Below, piece by piece: positions 41,333-49,544 of a stretch of DNA of 64,000 bases. The stretch spans positions 1,860,001-1,924,000 of the forward strand of contig OY776489.1 of assembly GCA_963675655.1 (NCBI GenBank), in the 5' to 3' direction. Numbering within the stretch: position 1 is the stretch's first letter; every line of letters starts with the position of its first letter. This DNA comes from CAXXOK01 sp963675655. Its GTDB lineage: Bacteria > Bacillota > Clostridia > Christensenellales > Aristaeellaceae. The notes under the pieces were generated by a model. The model was not told the origin of the DNA. It worked only from the letters and a program-made list of their open reading frames with translations, and did no database searches. Made by a program: the position numbers and the translations under genes.

Positions 41333-43420
41333 TTATTCCCCAACGACATACTTTTTACGCAGTGAGTATTCCTCTTTCTTGCCGGTGTTGTAGTTTTGCA
41401 CCGGGCGCAGGTAGCCGACCACGCGGCTCCATACCTCGGCATCCTCCCCGCAGATGGGGCATTTGAAGTGCTCGCCGGCAATGTAGCCGTGCGTATTGCA
41501 CACCGAGAAGGTCGGTGTGATGGAGATGTAAGGGAGCTTGTAATTCTGGAACACCTTTTGAATCAGGCGTTTGGTTACTTTTATATCCCGAATTTCCTCG
41601 CCCAGGTACAGGTGCAGCACGGTGCCGCCGGTGTAGAGGGATTGCAGCTCGTCCTGCAAATCGAGGGTTTCAAAAATGTCCTCGGTGTAGTTTACGGGCA
41701 GCTGGGAGCTGTTGGTGTAGTAAGGCACCTTGTCGCCCGCGGTGATGATGCTGGCATAGCGCTCCTTGTCCTTCTTGGCAAGGCGGTAGCTGGTGCCTTC
41801 GGCTGGGGTCGCTTCCAGGTTGTAGACGTGTCCGGTTTTCTCCTGCAAATCCTGAATGTAGGCACGCATTTGCGCTAAGGTACGCACGGCAAAATCCTGC
41901 CCTTCGGGGGTGGTAATGTCGTGGTCCGGTCCCAGCAGGTTCAGGCACGCTTCGTTCATGCCGATCAGCCCGATGGTGTTGAAGTGGTTGAACCAGTACG
42001 ACCCGGTGCGCTCCTTCACATCCTTCAGGTACTCGGCGGAATAGGGGTACAGCCCCTTGGAAGTCTGTTCTTCAATAACCTTGCGTTTAATTTCAAGGCT
42101 CTTGCTGGCAGTGCTCATGCGCTGCTCCAGCAGGCTGAAGAACTGGTTTTCATTCTTGGCCAGATAGGCGATGCGCGGCAGGTTGACGGTTACTACGCCA
42201 ATAGAGCCGGTGAGCGGGTTGGAGCCGAACAGGCCGCCGCCGCGCTTGCGCAACTCCGATGTGTTCAGCCGCAGGCGGCAGCACATGGAAAGCGCGTCCT
42301 CGGGGGACAGATCGCTGTTGACGTAGTTGGAGAAATAGGGGATGCCGTATTTGCTGGTGATCTGCATAAATTTATCGGTCACCGCGCTATCCCAATCGAA
42401 TTCTTTGGTAATGTTGATGGTGGGGATGGGGAAGGTGAATACGCGACCCTTGGCGTCGCCCTCCATCATCACGTCGCAGAACGCCATGTTCAGTATATCC
42501 ATTTCAGGGCGGAAGTCGCCGTAGGTTTCCGGCATCATTTCACCGCCGATAATGACGTTTTGATCTTTCAATGTGCGCGGGGGCACGATATCAAACGTCA
42601 GATTGCTGAACGGGCACTGGAAACCCACGCGGGTAGGTACGTTGAGGTTGAAAATAAACTCCTGCAACGCCTGCTTAACGGCTTTATAATCCATTTTATC
42701 ATAGCGGATGAACGGGGCGCAGTACGTATCAAACGAAGACCAGGCCTGCGCGCCGGCACTTTCGCCCTGCGTGGTGAACGTGGAGTTGACAATTTGCCCC
42801 AGCAATGCCCGCAGATGCTTGGGCGGCTTGGATTCGACTTTGCCGGGCACGCCGCCGAAGCCTTTTACCAAAATCTGCCGCAGATCCCAACCCGCGCAGT
42901 ACGGGCCGAAGAAACCCAGATCGTGAATGTGGATTTCGCCGGACATATGGGCGCTGCGAATTTCTTCGGGGTAGATTTCGTGCAGCCAGTAGTTTTTGGT
43001 AAACACTTCGCGCACGTAGTTATTCAAACCGTTAATGGATTTTTGCGTGTTGGCGTTCTCGTTGATGCGCCAATCCTGATCGTTCAGGTATTCGCTGAAC
43101 ATGTTAATGGTCGCGCCGATGAGCGCGTTGGATTCGCGGGCCGAGCGGCGTTTTTCGCGGTAGAGGATATAGGCTTTGGCTGTTTTGGCGTGGCCTTCCT
43201 CGATGAGAACTTTTTCTACAATATCCTGTATGCCCTCGACTTCGGCAATCCCATCGGGATACCGTTCTTCCGCCATGGAGACAACCTGTTCTGCCAGCCG
43301 CTCGGAGGTTTCGTAATCATCGCCGCCTACGGCGTTGGCCGCTTTGAAAATGGCCAGCGATATTTTCTCTTTTTGGAAGGGTACGTACGTACGATTACGC
43401 TTGATAATCAGATTGATCAT
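41333..43420 (-). CDS. nrdD: Anaerobic (class III) ribonucleoside-triphosphate reductase NrdD
   Basis: This 695-residue enzyme reduces NTPs to dNTPs without oxygen. An N-terminal ATP-cone (NRTYVPFQKEKISLAIFKAA) is followed by the catalytic barrel, a zinc site (CNTHGYIAGEHFKCPICGED) and the C-terminal glycyl radical loop (RVVGYLRPVQNYNTGKK). ATG 43420 was chosen because the ATP-cone begins there, although the frame stays open for 141 bases upstream. The ribosome site is modest (GCGGGG). Paired NrdR boxes lie upstream. It implies an anaerobic life style. Confidence 0.95.
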   Translation of the reverse strand: MINLIIKRNRTYVPFQKEKISLAIFKAANAVGGDDYETSERLAEQVVSMAEERYPDGIAEVEGIQDIVEKVLIEEGHAKTAKAYILYREKRRSARESNALIGATINMFSEYLNDQDWRINENANTQKSINGLNNYVREVFTKNYWLHEIYPEEIRSAHMSGEIHIHDLGFFGPYCAGWDLRQILVKGFGGVPGKVESKPPKHLRALLGQIVNSTFTTQGESAGAQAWSSFDTYCAPFIRYDKMDYKAVKQALQEFIFNLNVPTRVGFQCPFSNLTFDIVPPRTLKDQNVIIGGEMMPETYGDFRPEMDILNMAFCDVMMEGDAKGRVFTFPIPTINITKEFDWDSAVTDKFMQITSKYGIPYFSNYVNSDLSPEDALSMCCRLRLNTSELRKRGGGLFGSNPLTGSIGVVTVNLPRIAYLAKNENQFFSLLEQRMSTASKSLEIKRKVIEEQTSKGLYPYSAEYLKDVKERTGSYWFNHFNTIGLIGMNEACLNLLGPDHDITTPEGQDFAVRTLAQMRAYIQDLQEKTGHVYNLEATPAEGTSYRLAKKDKERYASIITAGDKVPYYTNSSQLPVNYTEDIFETLDLQDELQSLYTGGTVLHLYLGEEIRDIKVTKRLIQKVFQNYKLPYISITPTFSVCNTHGYIAGEHFKCPICGEDAEVWSRVVGYLRPVQNYNTGKKEEYSLRKKYVVGE

Positions 43421-43491
43421 AATGGACCCCGCTTTCCGATGATAATCAGGCCGCCTGCCAAGCATTAGGCCTTGTACTGTGCAGTGAGTAT

Positions 43492-43539
43492 ACACAATAT
43501 ATAGTTGATTGAAACATTTGAATGCAATAGATATTGTAT
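43492..43539 (-). promoter_or_regulatory. Paired NrdR boxes at the nrdDG promoter
   Basis: ACACAATATATAGTTG (43492-43507) and GCAATAGATATTGTAT (43524-43539) both resemble the NrdR box. Their centres are 32 bases apart, three helical turns, as usual for this repressor. They overlap plausible minus-strand -10 elements. No nrdR gene is in the window. Confidence 0.7.
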
Positions 43540-43779
43540 TGCATTTCATTTGGAATGTCAATGACTTTTCCGGCTTATTTTAAGGTTTTGTAAAATGGTG
43601 CCGGAAAGGCGGTGTATGGATACTGCCGGAGCGCGCTGTTTTTTACCGCAAATTCACAGGAAAATTGCATTGCCTAAGGCTTTGCATCCGCCGTTTGGTA
43701 TATAAAAAGTATGCGTGGGAGGATCATATGGCTTTGGCTTGCGGTGTGTCTGCCGCGCTTGCAACACGCTATGGTATGT

Positions 43780-43811
43780 ATCTTGTACGGGAGACAAGAT
43801 ATGGTTATAAT
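43780..43811 (+). promoter_or_regulatory. Promoter with inverted repeat before the PNPOx-like gene
   Basis: TTGTAC (43783-43788) and TATAAT (43806-43811) are 17 bases apart. The arms ATCTTGT (43780-43786) and ACAAGAT (43794-43800) overlap the -35 and form a likely operator. The rest of the gap back to 43562 has nothing I recognise. Confidence 0.5.
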
Positions 43812-43853
43812 TGGCAGAGAAATACGAAGAGCTAAAAGAGAGGCGATAAACCG

Positions 43854-44330
43854 ATGGAAGCCTACCAGGAAGCGCTAATGGCCATGGATGATCTGTTTGC
43901 CCGGGACTACCAATTTGCGTTGGCAACGGCAGGCGCAGGCGGGCCCAGCGTGCGCTATGTGGACACGCTGTGGGCGCACGGCTGCTTTTACATCGTGACC
44001 CATCAGGCCAGCCGCAAGGTGAAGGAGACGGCGCTGGAGCCGCGGGTATCGCTTTGTGCGCGGAAAATGCACGCGTTCAGCGGCCTGGCGGAGAACATGG
44101 GCCATCCGCTGAAACCGGAAAACAGCGTCATCCGGCAGCGGCTGACAGAAGTATTTTCAGCATGGTATTTCCGCCATAACAACGAAAACGATCCGGGTAT
44201 GTGCTATCTGCGTATCCGGCCTGAAAGCGGGTTTTTCCATCGGGACGGCGTTGGTTATAAAGTAGACTTTATCCGGCAAACGGCGGAAAACTTCCCCTTT
44301 ACGTTTAATACGACGCTTACGCAGGATTGA
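43854..44330 (+). CDS. Pyridoxamine 5'-phosphate oxidase-like flavin-binding protein
   Basis: This 158-residue protein has a split-barrel fold signature: FALATAGAGGPSVRYVDTLW, then GCFYIVTHQASRKVKE and EPRVSLCARKMHAFSGLAE. Proteins of this kind bind FMN, F420 or heme, and most are not true PNP oxidases. Function is unknown. It stands alone with its own promoter and a strong hairpin after it. The ribosome site (AGAGAGG) is fair. Confidence 0.75.
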   Translation: MEAYQEALMAMDDLFARDYQFALATAGAGGPSVRYVDTLWAHGCFYIVTHQASRKVKETALEPRVSLCARKMHAFSGLAENMGHPLKPENSVIRQRLTEVFSAWYFRHNNENDPGMCYLRIRPESGFFHRDGVGYKVDFIRQTAENFPFTFNTTLTQD

Positions 44331-44379
44331 AACAGAGCAGGCTGGCAGTATGGTAATAAAACAAGGGATTCAACGCCCA

Positions 44380-44413
44380 AGCAGCGCCGCTCCGATAAAG
44401 GAGCGGCGCTGCT
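44380..44413. terminator. Bidirectional hairpin between PNPOx-like gene and pyrI
   Basis: A perfect 14-bp stem (AGCAGCGCCGCTCC) with a GATAAA loop lies between two convergent genes, 50 bases after the plus gene and 38 bases after pyrI. Only short T-rich tails follow. Confidence 0.7.
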
Positions 44414-44451
44414 GTAATTGTATTGGTAGAGATGCAACAACTTAGGTAGAA

Positions 44452-44889
44452 TCAGTATGCCTGCGATTCGCCGTTTTTATGTGCCACATCGCAGTACAGG
44501 CAGCGGTAGGTGCCTTTTTCCGCATCGGTCAGCACAAACACGTGCTCAATCTCCTGCTCAATCTGGCTGATGCACCGGGGATTTTTGCAGCGAATCACAT
44601 TTACCACACGCTCCGGCAGGGAAAGATGCATCTTCTCGGCCAGTTTTTCATCCCGGATAATGTTGACCGTCACGCCGGGGTCCACATACCCCAGAATGTT
44701 CATATCGACAGGGATGAGGGCGTCGATTTTGATGATATCCTTTTTCCCCATCCGGCGGGATTTAGCGTTTTTGATAATCGCAACGCTGCAATCCAGCTGA
44801 TCCAGCTGCAGGAAGCGATAAATGACCATGGCTTTACCTGCGCTGATATGGTCGATTACATAACCGTTTTGGATGCCGTCGATATTCAT
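44452..44889 (-). CDS. pyrI: Aspartate carbamoyltransferase regulatory subunit PyrI
   Basis: This 145-residue allosteric chain has the nucleotide-binding part in the first 100 residues (GKAMVIYRFLQLDQ) and the zinc domain with CKNPRC and CLYC cysteines that contacts PyrB. With PyrB it forms the CTP-sensitive holoenzyme of the E. coli type. It is the last gene of the pyr operon and overlaps pyrB by 4 bases. Confidence 0.95.
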   Translation of the reverse strand: MNIDGIQNGYVIDHISAGKAMVIYRFLQLDQLDCSVAIIKNAKSRRMGKKDIIKIDALIPVDMNILGYVDPGVTVNIIRDEKLAEKMHLSLPERVVNVIRCKNPRCISQIEQEIEHVFVLTDAEKGTYRCLYCDVAHKNGESQAY

Positions 44890-45800
44890 ACGCTCGCCTC
44901 CAACAGTTTCAAAATCAGCGCTTCGCGCATATACTTGCCGTAAAGCACCTGTTTAAAGTAGCAGGCACGGGGGTCATTATCCACCGCATGGCTGATCTCG
45001 TTTACGCGCGGCAGGGGATGCAGCACCGTAAGCGACGGAGACGCGAGCTTCATTTTGGCGGGGTCGAGAATGTAGCTGTCTTTCAAACGTACATAATCAG
45101 CCTCGTTAAAGAAGCGTTCGCGCTGTACGCGGGTCATGTACAGAATATCCAGCGAGCCGATCACGTCCTCCAGCTTTTCCACCTCGGTGAAGGGCGCGCC
45201 CGCGCGGTGCATGTTATCCCGCAGGTAAGCGGGAATGCGCAGCTCCTCCGGGGAGATGAGCACGAACTTTACGCCGTCGTAGCGGCTCATGGCGTTCATC
45301 AGGCTATGCACGGTGCGGCCAAACTGCAAATCGCCGCACATGCCCACGGTAAGCCCTTGCAGCTGTCCCTTTTCGCGGCGGATGGTGAGCAGGTCGGCCA
45401 GTGTTTGCGTGGGGTGGTTATGGCCGCCGTCGCCCGCGTTGATCACGGGCACAGGCGAAAACTGTGCGGCAACTGTGGGCGCGCCCTCTTTGGGGTGACG
45501 CATGGCGATGATATCCGCGTAGCAGCCGACTACACGCACCGTATCGCTGATGCTTTCGCCCTTGGAGGCGGATGAACTGCCCGCGTCCGCAAACCCGATG
45601 ACCGTGCCGCCCAGTTCCAGCATGGCGGCTTCAAAGCTCAGCCGGGTGCGTGTGCTGGGCTCATAGAAAAGGGAAGCTAATTTTTTACGGTCCATGGTGT
45701 GCGCGTAATCATCGGGGTGGGCGATAATATCGTCGGCCTTATCCATCAGCCACGCTAAATCCTCCACGCTCCAGTCGGTAACATCCAGCATGTGGCGCAT
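44886..45800 (-). CDS. pyrB: Aspartate carbamoyltransferase catalytic subunit PyrB
   Basis: This 304-residue enzyme condenses carbamoyl phosphate with aspartate. It has the EPSTRTRLSFEAAM carbamoyl-phosphate loop, a GDGGHNHPTQTLAD segment and the C-terminal HPLPRVNEI. ATG 45800 lies 8 bases after AAAGGAGG; in-frame ATGs further upstream are less well placed. A 426-base gap separates it from pyrE, much longer than other gaps in the operon. Confidence 0.96.
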   Translation of the reverse strand: MRHMLDVTDWSVEDLAWLMDKADDIIAHPDDYAHTMDRKKLASLFYEPSTRTRLSFEAAMLELGGTVIGFADAGSSSASKGESISDTVRVVGCYADIIAMRHPKEGAPTVAAQFSPVPVINAGDGGHNHPTQTLADLLTIRREKGQLQGLTVGMCGDLQFGRTVHSLMNAMSRYDGVKFVLISPEELRIPAYLRDNMHRAGAPFTEVEKLEDVIGSLDILYMTRVQRERFFNEADYVRLKDSYILDPAKMKLASPSLTVLHPLPRVNEISHAVDNDPRACYFKQVLYGKYMREALILKLLEASV

Positions 45801-45869
45801 AGGCGCATCCTCCTTTTTAGGGAAATGCCGCATGAATTCCCCGCGTGTTGGCGGTTGTATTTTCACCAT

Positions 45870-46226
45870 CCTGCAGTCGCGTCATCCTTGAAATAGCGCT
45901 GCTATTTCTGCGGATTCCGCGGTCGCAACCTGATAAAAATCTACCGCGCCACCGCGCAGGTTCTTCGTGCGTCGTTTCCCTGTCCCTGTGAATTTAATAT
46001 TGGTAGGGGGATTCGGGGTGTTAGCGACGCGGAGAATGGTGGTACCGGCACAGCAGTATGCCGGGACGCTGTGTACCGTACCTGTTCTTCGCGCGTCGTT
46101 TCCCTGTCCCTGTGAATTTGGTAAGGGGCTTCGTTTTGTGAGTGAACGGGGGTTAGTGCCGCGGCAAACGGCGGTTGTAAAGCGCGGTGTTTTACCGCGA
46201 AGCAGCTTTATATGCAAGTGGCGGGG
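45870..46226 (-). repeat. Gap between pyrE and pyrB with a 35-bp direct repeat
   Basis: TTCTTCGYGCGTCGTTTCCC and the 15 bases after it occur at 45961-45995 and 46085-46119, 124 bases apart with one difference. A GAAATAGC / GCTATTTC hairpin lies near 45892-45910 and a CGCGGT / ACCGCG hairpin near 46182-46199. No gene is supported. The gap may hold an internal promoter or processing sites for pyrBI, or be a small repeat element. Confidence 0.5.
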
Positions 46227-46877
46227 TTATTGCAGCCCTGCCATCCAGCCTTCGTCGGCGGGATTATCGCGGAAGCGGAGCAGCGCGGTCTGCTGGGCGG
46301 GGGTGATGACGCCCGTATCCACTGCGACCTGCGCCAGCGTGTCCAGGTTTGACAGGCTTACGTTTTTCACATTGCCTTCGGCCAAGCGGCGTACGCCCTT
46401 TGCCATGCCATAGGTGAAGATGCTTGCGACACCCAGCACATTCGCGCCTGCCTCGCGCAGCACGTCCACCACTTCCAGCACGCTGCCGCCGGTGGAAATG
46501 AGGTCCTCGATCACCACGACCTTCTGGCCAGGGAGCAGCTTGCCCTCGATTTGGTTACCCCGGCCGTGATCCTTACTGCCGGAGCGCACATAACCCATGG
46601 GCAGGTTCATCAGGTGGGCGACGATGGCCGCGTGGGCGATGCCCGCCGTACTGGTGCCCATAAGCACTTCACAGTCCGGGTATTCGCGCTTCACCGTTTC
46701 CATCAGGCCGTTTTCCACCTGTGTGCGTACGGCGGGAGCGGTGAGGGTGAGGCGGTTATCGCAGTAGATGGGGCTTTTAATGCCGCTGGCCCAGGTAAAG
46801 GGTTCCTGCGGACGCAGGAACACCGCTTGTATGGAGAGCAGCGCTTTGGCAATTTCGGTTTGCAGATCGGTTTGCAT
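46227..46877 (-). CDS. pyrE: Orotate phosphoribosyltransferase
   Basis: This 216-residue enzyme joins orotate and PRPP to OMP. The PRPP loop VVVIEDLISTGGS and the flexible loop region RSGSKDHGRGNQIEG are clear. It follows pyrF by 75 bases in the operon, with GAAAGGAAA as ribosome site. Confidence 0.95.
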   Translation of the reverse strand: MQTDLQTEIAKALLSIQAVFLRPQEPFTWASGIKSPIYCDNRLTLTAPAVRTQVENGLMETVKREYPDCEVLMGTSTAGIAHAAIVAHLMNLPMGYVRSGSKDHGRGNQIEGKLLPGQKVVVIEDLISTGGSVLEVVDVLREAGANVLGVASIFTYGMAKGVRRLAEGNVKNVSLSNLDTLAQVAVDTGVITPAQQTALLRFRDNPADEGWMAGLQ

Positions 46878-46952
46878 AGCGTTTCCTTTCTATACGGTTA
46901 ATCGTTCTTTGGAAATGAAAGCGGCGGGTTTGCCGTTAGTCTCGCATCAGGT

Positions 46953-47651
46953 TTATTCGGCGAATTCGGTTACGCAGCGGCGATAGGCGGCAACCGGGTC
47001 GGCTGCCTGTGTAATGGGCCGCCCGACGACGATATAATCGCTGCCGCCGGTGCGAGCCTTGGCAGGTGTTGTGATGCGGGTTTGATCATCCGCTGCCGCA
47101 TCGGCAAAGCGGATGCCCGGCGTAACCGTGAGGAAGGTTTTGCCGCAGGCGGCTTTCACCTGCGCGGCTTCCAGCGGGGAGCAAACCACGCCGTCCAGCC
47201 CGGCGGTTTTGGCGTTGTCCGCGTAGTGCATGACGGTTTCAGCCATGGGTGCGTTAATGAGCAGTTCCTGCTTGAGTTGTTCATCGCCGGTGGAGGTAAG
47301 CTGGGTTACTGCAATCAGCAGTGGGCGCGTGCCGTCCGGGCGGGTGAGGCCTTCCAGCGCGGCCTTCATCATGGTGATGGTGCCCGCTGCGTGGAGGTTA
47401 ACCATATCCACATCTAGATTGGAGAGCACCTTCATGGCGCGTTTGACGGTGTTGGGAATGTCGTGCAGTTTCAGATCCAGAAAGATCTTGTGACCGCGGG
47501 CTTTGATTTCGCGGACGATCTGCGGCCCTTCGGCATAATACAGCTCCATACCGATTTTCACGAAGGGTTTCTCCTCCTCAAACCGATCCAGAAAAGCGTA
47601 CACATCCTTTGCCGTGGGAAAATCGAGCGCGATGATTACGTCCTTGTTCAT
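46953..47651 (-). CDS. pyrF: Orotidine 5'-phosphate decarboxylase
   Basis: This 232-residue enzyme forms UMP from OMP. The catalytic DLKLHDIPNTV motif and the C-terminal TPGIR and VVGRPITQA phosphate-binding strands are present. ATG 47651 is preferred over a GTG two codons upstream because AGGAGG lies 9 bases before it and it makes the usual 4-base ATGA overlap with pyrD. Confidence 0.95.
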   Translation of the reverse strand: MNKDVIIALDFPTAKDVYAFLDRFEEEKPFVKIGMELYYAEGPQIVREIKARGHKIFLDLKLHDIPNTVKRAMKVLSNLDVDMVNLHAAGTITMMKAALEGLTRPDGTRPLLIAVTQLTSTGDEQLKQELLINAPMAETVMHYADNAKTAGLDGVVCSPLEAAQVKAACGKTFLTVTPGIRFADAAADDQTRITTPAKARTGGSDYIVVGRPITQAADPVAAYRRCVTEFAE

Positions 47652-48562
47652 TTCCACGCACCTCCTATGATTGTTTGCAGCGAGTCGATATGGTATTTCT
47701 GCATCGCCTGCGGAAGCGTGTTGATGATCGTTTCGCAGGCTTGCGGGTCCACAAGGTTTTGCGCACCCACCTGTACAGCGGTTGCGCCGGCGAGCATCAT
47801 CTCCAGCACATCCTCGGCGGTGGAAACCCCGCCCATGCCGATGATGGGGATGGAGACCGCCTGCGCGACCTGATACACCATGCGCAGCGCCACCGGGAAG
47901 ATGGCCGGGCCGGAAAGCCCGCCTGTCGTGTTGGCCAGCACCGGCTTTTTGGTTTTCAGGCAGATGCGCATGCCCAGCAGCGTGTTAATCAGGCTCAAGC
48001 CGTCCGCACCTGCATCCTCGCATGCTTTGGCGATGGATACGATGTCCGTCACGTTGGGGCTTAGCTTGATGTAAACCGGCTTTTTCGCCACGGCTTTCAC
48101 CGCGCGGGTCACCGCTGCCGCATTTTCCGCGCTGGTGCCAAACGCCATCCCCCCGCCGTGCACGTTGGGGCAGCTGATGTTTACCTCCAGCCAGCCGATT
48201 TGGGGCAGGGGGTCCAGCAGGGTGGCGATTTGCACATATTCCTCCAGCGAAAAGCCGCTGATGTTGGCGATGATCGGTTTGTGGAAGTAGGTGGCAAGCT
48301 GCGGCAGCTCGTGCTCCATCACATGGTGCACGCCGGGGTTTTGCAGCCCGACGGCGTTGAGCATGCCGCAGGCAGCCTCCGCAATGCGCGGTGTTGGGTT
48401 GCCAAAACGCGGCTTCAGCGTAATCCCCTTACAGGAGAAGGTGCCCAGCATGTTGATATCGTAATAGTCCCGGTATTCCTGCCCGAAGCCGAAGGTGCCG
48501 CTGGCGGGAATGACGGGGTTATCCAGCGTAATGCCGGAGAGGACGACCTTTGTATCTACCAT
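47648..48562 (-). CDS. pyrD: Dihydroorotate dehydrogenase class 1B, catalytic subunit PyrD
   Basis: This 304-residue FMN enzyme has the catalytic Cys in NISCPNVHGGG and the FMN-phosphate end IIGMGGVSTAEDVLE. With PyrK it forms the NAD-linked type 1B enzyme common in Gram-positive anaerobes. It overlaps pyrK by 7 bases and pyrF by 4. Confidence 0.96.
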   Translation of the reverse strand: MVDTKVVLSGITLDNPVIPASGTFGFGQEYRDYYDINMLGTFSCKGITLKPRFGNPTPRIAEAACGMLNAVGLQNPGVHHVMEHELPQLATYFHKPIIANISGFSLEEYVQIATLLDPLPQIGWLEVNISCPNVHGGGMAFGTSAENAAAVTRAVKAVAKKPVYIKLSPNVTDIVSIAKACEDAGADGLSLINTLLGMRICLKTKKPVLANTTGGLSGPAIFPVALRMVYQVAQAVSIPIIGMGGVSTAEDVLEMMLAGATAVQVGAQNLVDPQACETIINTLPQAMQKYHIDSLQTIIGGAWK

Positions 48563-49305
48563 ATGATCTCCTCCCTGAACAGTACGGGGCCGTCTTTGCA
48601 GATGCGCTTATTGCCGTACTTGGTTTTACAGGTGCACCCCATGCACGCGCCAAAGCCGCAGCCCATGCGCTCCTCAAAGCTGAACTGCCCGTCCAACCCG
48701 TGGGTTTCGCAGAAGCGGTACACAGCCTTGAGCATCGGTTCCGGCCCGCAGGTGTATACATAGTCAAACGGCCCAGCTAGCGTGCCCGCCGCATCGGTCA
48801 CAAACCCCTTGTGCCCTTCGCTTCCATCCACCGTCGCAATGACGGTAGGCACGCCCAGCGCCTCAAAATCCTGCCGGAGGATGATTTCGTCCTTCGTATT
48901 GAAGCCCAGTACAGCCGTAGGGTGCTTGCCCTGCGCAAGCAGGCGCTTACACAAGCCGTACAGCGGCGGCACGCCAACGCCGCCGCCCAGCAGCAGCGGC
49001 GCATCCCCTGTACAGGAGTCCATATCATACCCATTGCCTAGCCCGGTTAGCAGATCGATCGGCATATCGGATGCCAGCGTGCTCATCGCATCGGTGCCGT
49101 GGCCGACAACCTTATAGACGACCGTTACCCAACCGTCCTGCGCGGCTTCCCAATCGTATACCGAAAGCGGGCGGCGCAGGTAAAAACCCGGCACCTGAAT
49201 TTGCACAAACTGGCCGGGGCGGGTAATGCTGCGGCAGTCGCCTTTCAAGGTCATACGAAATACGCCGCGCGCGATTGCGGCGTTTTCCACCAGTGTAAAT
49301 TGCAT
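48556..49305 (-). CDS. pyrK: Dihydroorotate dehydrogenase electron transfer subunit PyrK
   Basis: This 249-residue ferredoxin-reductase-like protein has FAD contact RRPLSVYDW, nucleotide loop LLLGGGVGVPPLYGL and the 2Fe-2S cluster motif CGFGACMGCTCKTKYG near the end. It passes electrons from PyrD to NAD+. ATG 49305 follows AAGAAAGGGA; the open frame upstream codes only low-complexity Pro/Ala sequence. Confidence 0.95.
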   Translation of the reverse strand: MQFTLVENAAIARGVFRMTLKGDCRSITRPGQFVQIQVPGFYLRRPLSVYDWEAAQDGWVTVVYKVVGHGTDAMSTLASDMPIDLLTGLGNGYDMDSCTGDAPLLLGGGVGVPPLYGLCKRLLAQGKHPTAVLGFNTKDEIILRQDFEALGVPTVIATVDGSEGHKGFVTDAAGTLAGPFDYVYTCGPEPMLKAVYRFCETHGLDGQFSFEERMGCGFGACMGCTCKTKYGNKRICKDGPVLFREEIIW

Positions 49306-49544
49306 AAACGTCCCTTTCTTGCCGGGGGCCGGAAGCCGCGGTGGAGGACCGGTTTGTGCCCGGAACAGGGGTAAACCGTCCGCCGGGGTTGCTCCGGCTG
49401 TATTGGTGGCGGGCGCAGGCATAAGCCTGCTATCCGCCCGGGTTCTATTGGTGCCGTGCTGTACGGCCTGCGCCCAGTGGGGCGCAGCGTGCGTGCGCAG
49501 CTATGTTCTCGCGGCGGCCACGTGCCGCCGCGTTTTTACGGGGG
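49306..49544 (-). other. GC-rich gap between carB and pyrK
   Basis: A gap of 239 bases inside the pyr operon. It holds a 9-bp CGCGGCGGC / GCCGCCGCG hairpin (49510-49532) and a GCAGGC / GCCTGC hairpin near 49408-49423. On the minus strand no T run follows, so the hairpins are more likely RNA processing or stability elements than terminators. Confidence 0.4.

Noticed and set aside
43421..43561. Longer N-terminus for NrdD
   Set aside because: The frame is open, but it would cover the NrdR boxes and promoter and precede the ATP-cone, where family members start.
45882..46413. Open frames across the pyrE-pyrB gap
   Set aside because: They run through the 35-bp direct repeats and into pyrE in the wrong frame; no start site supports them.
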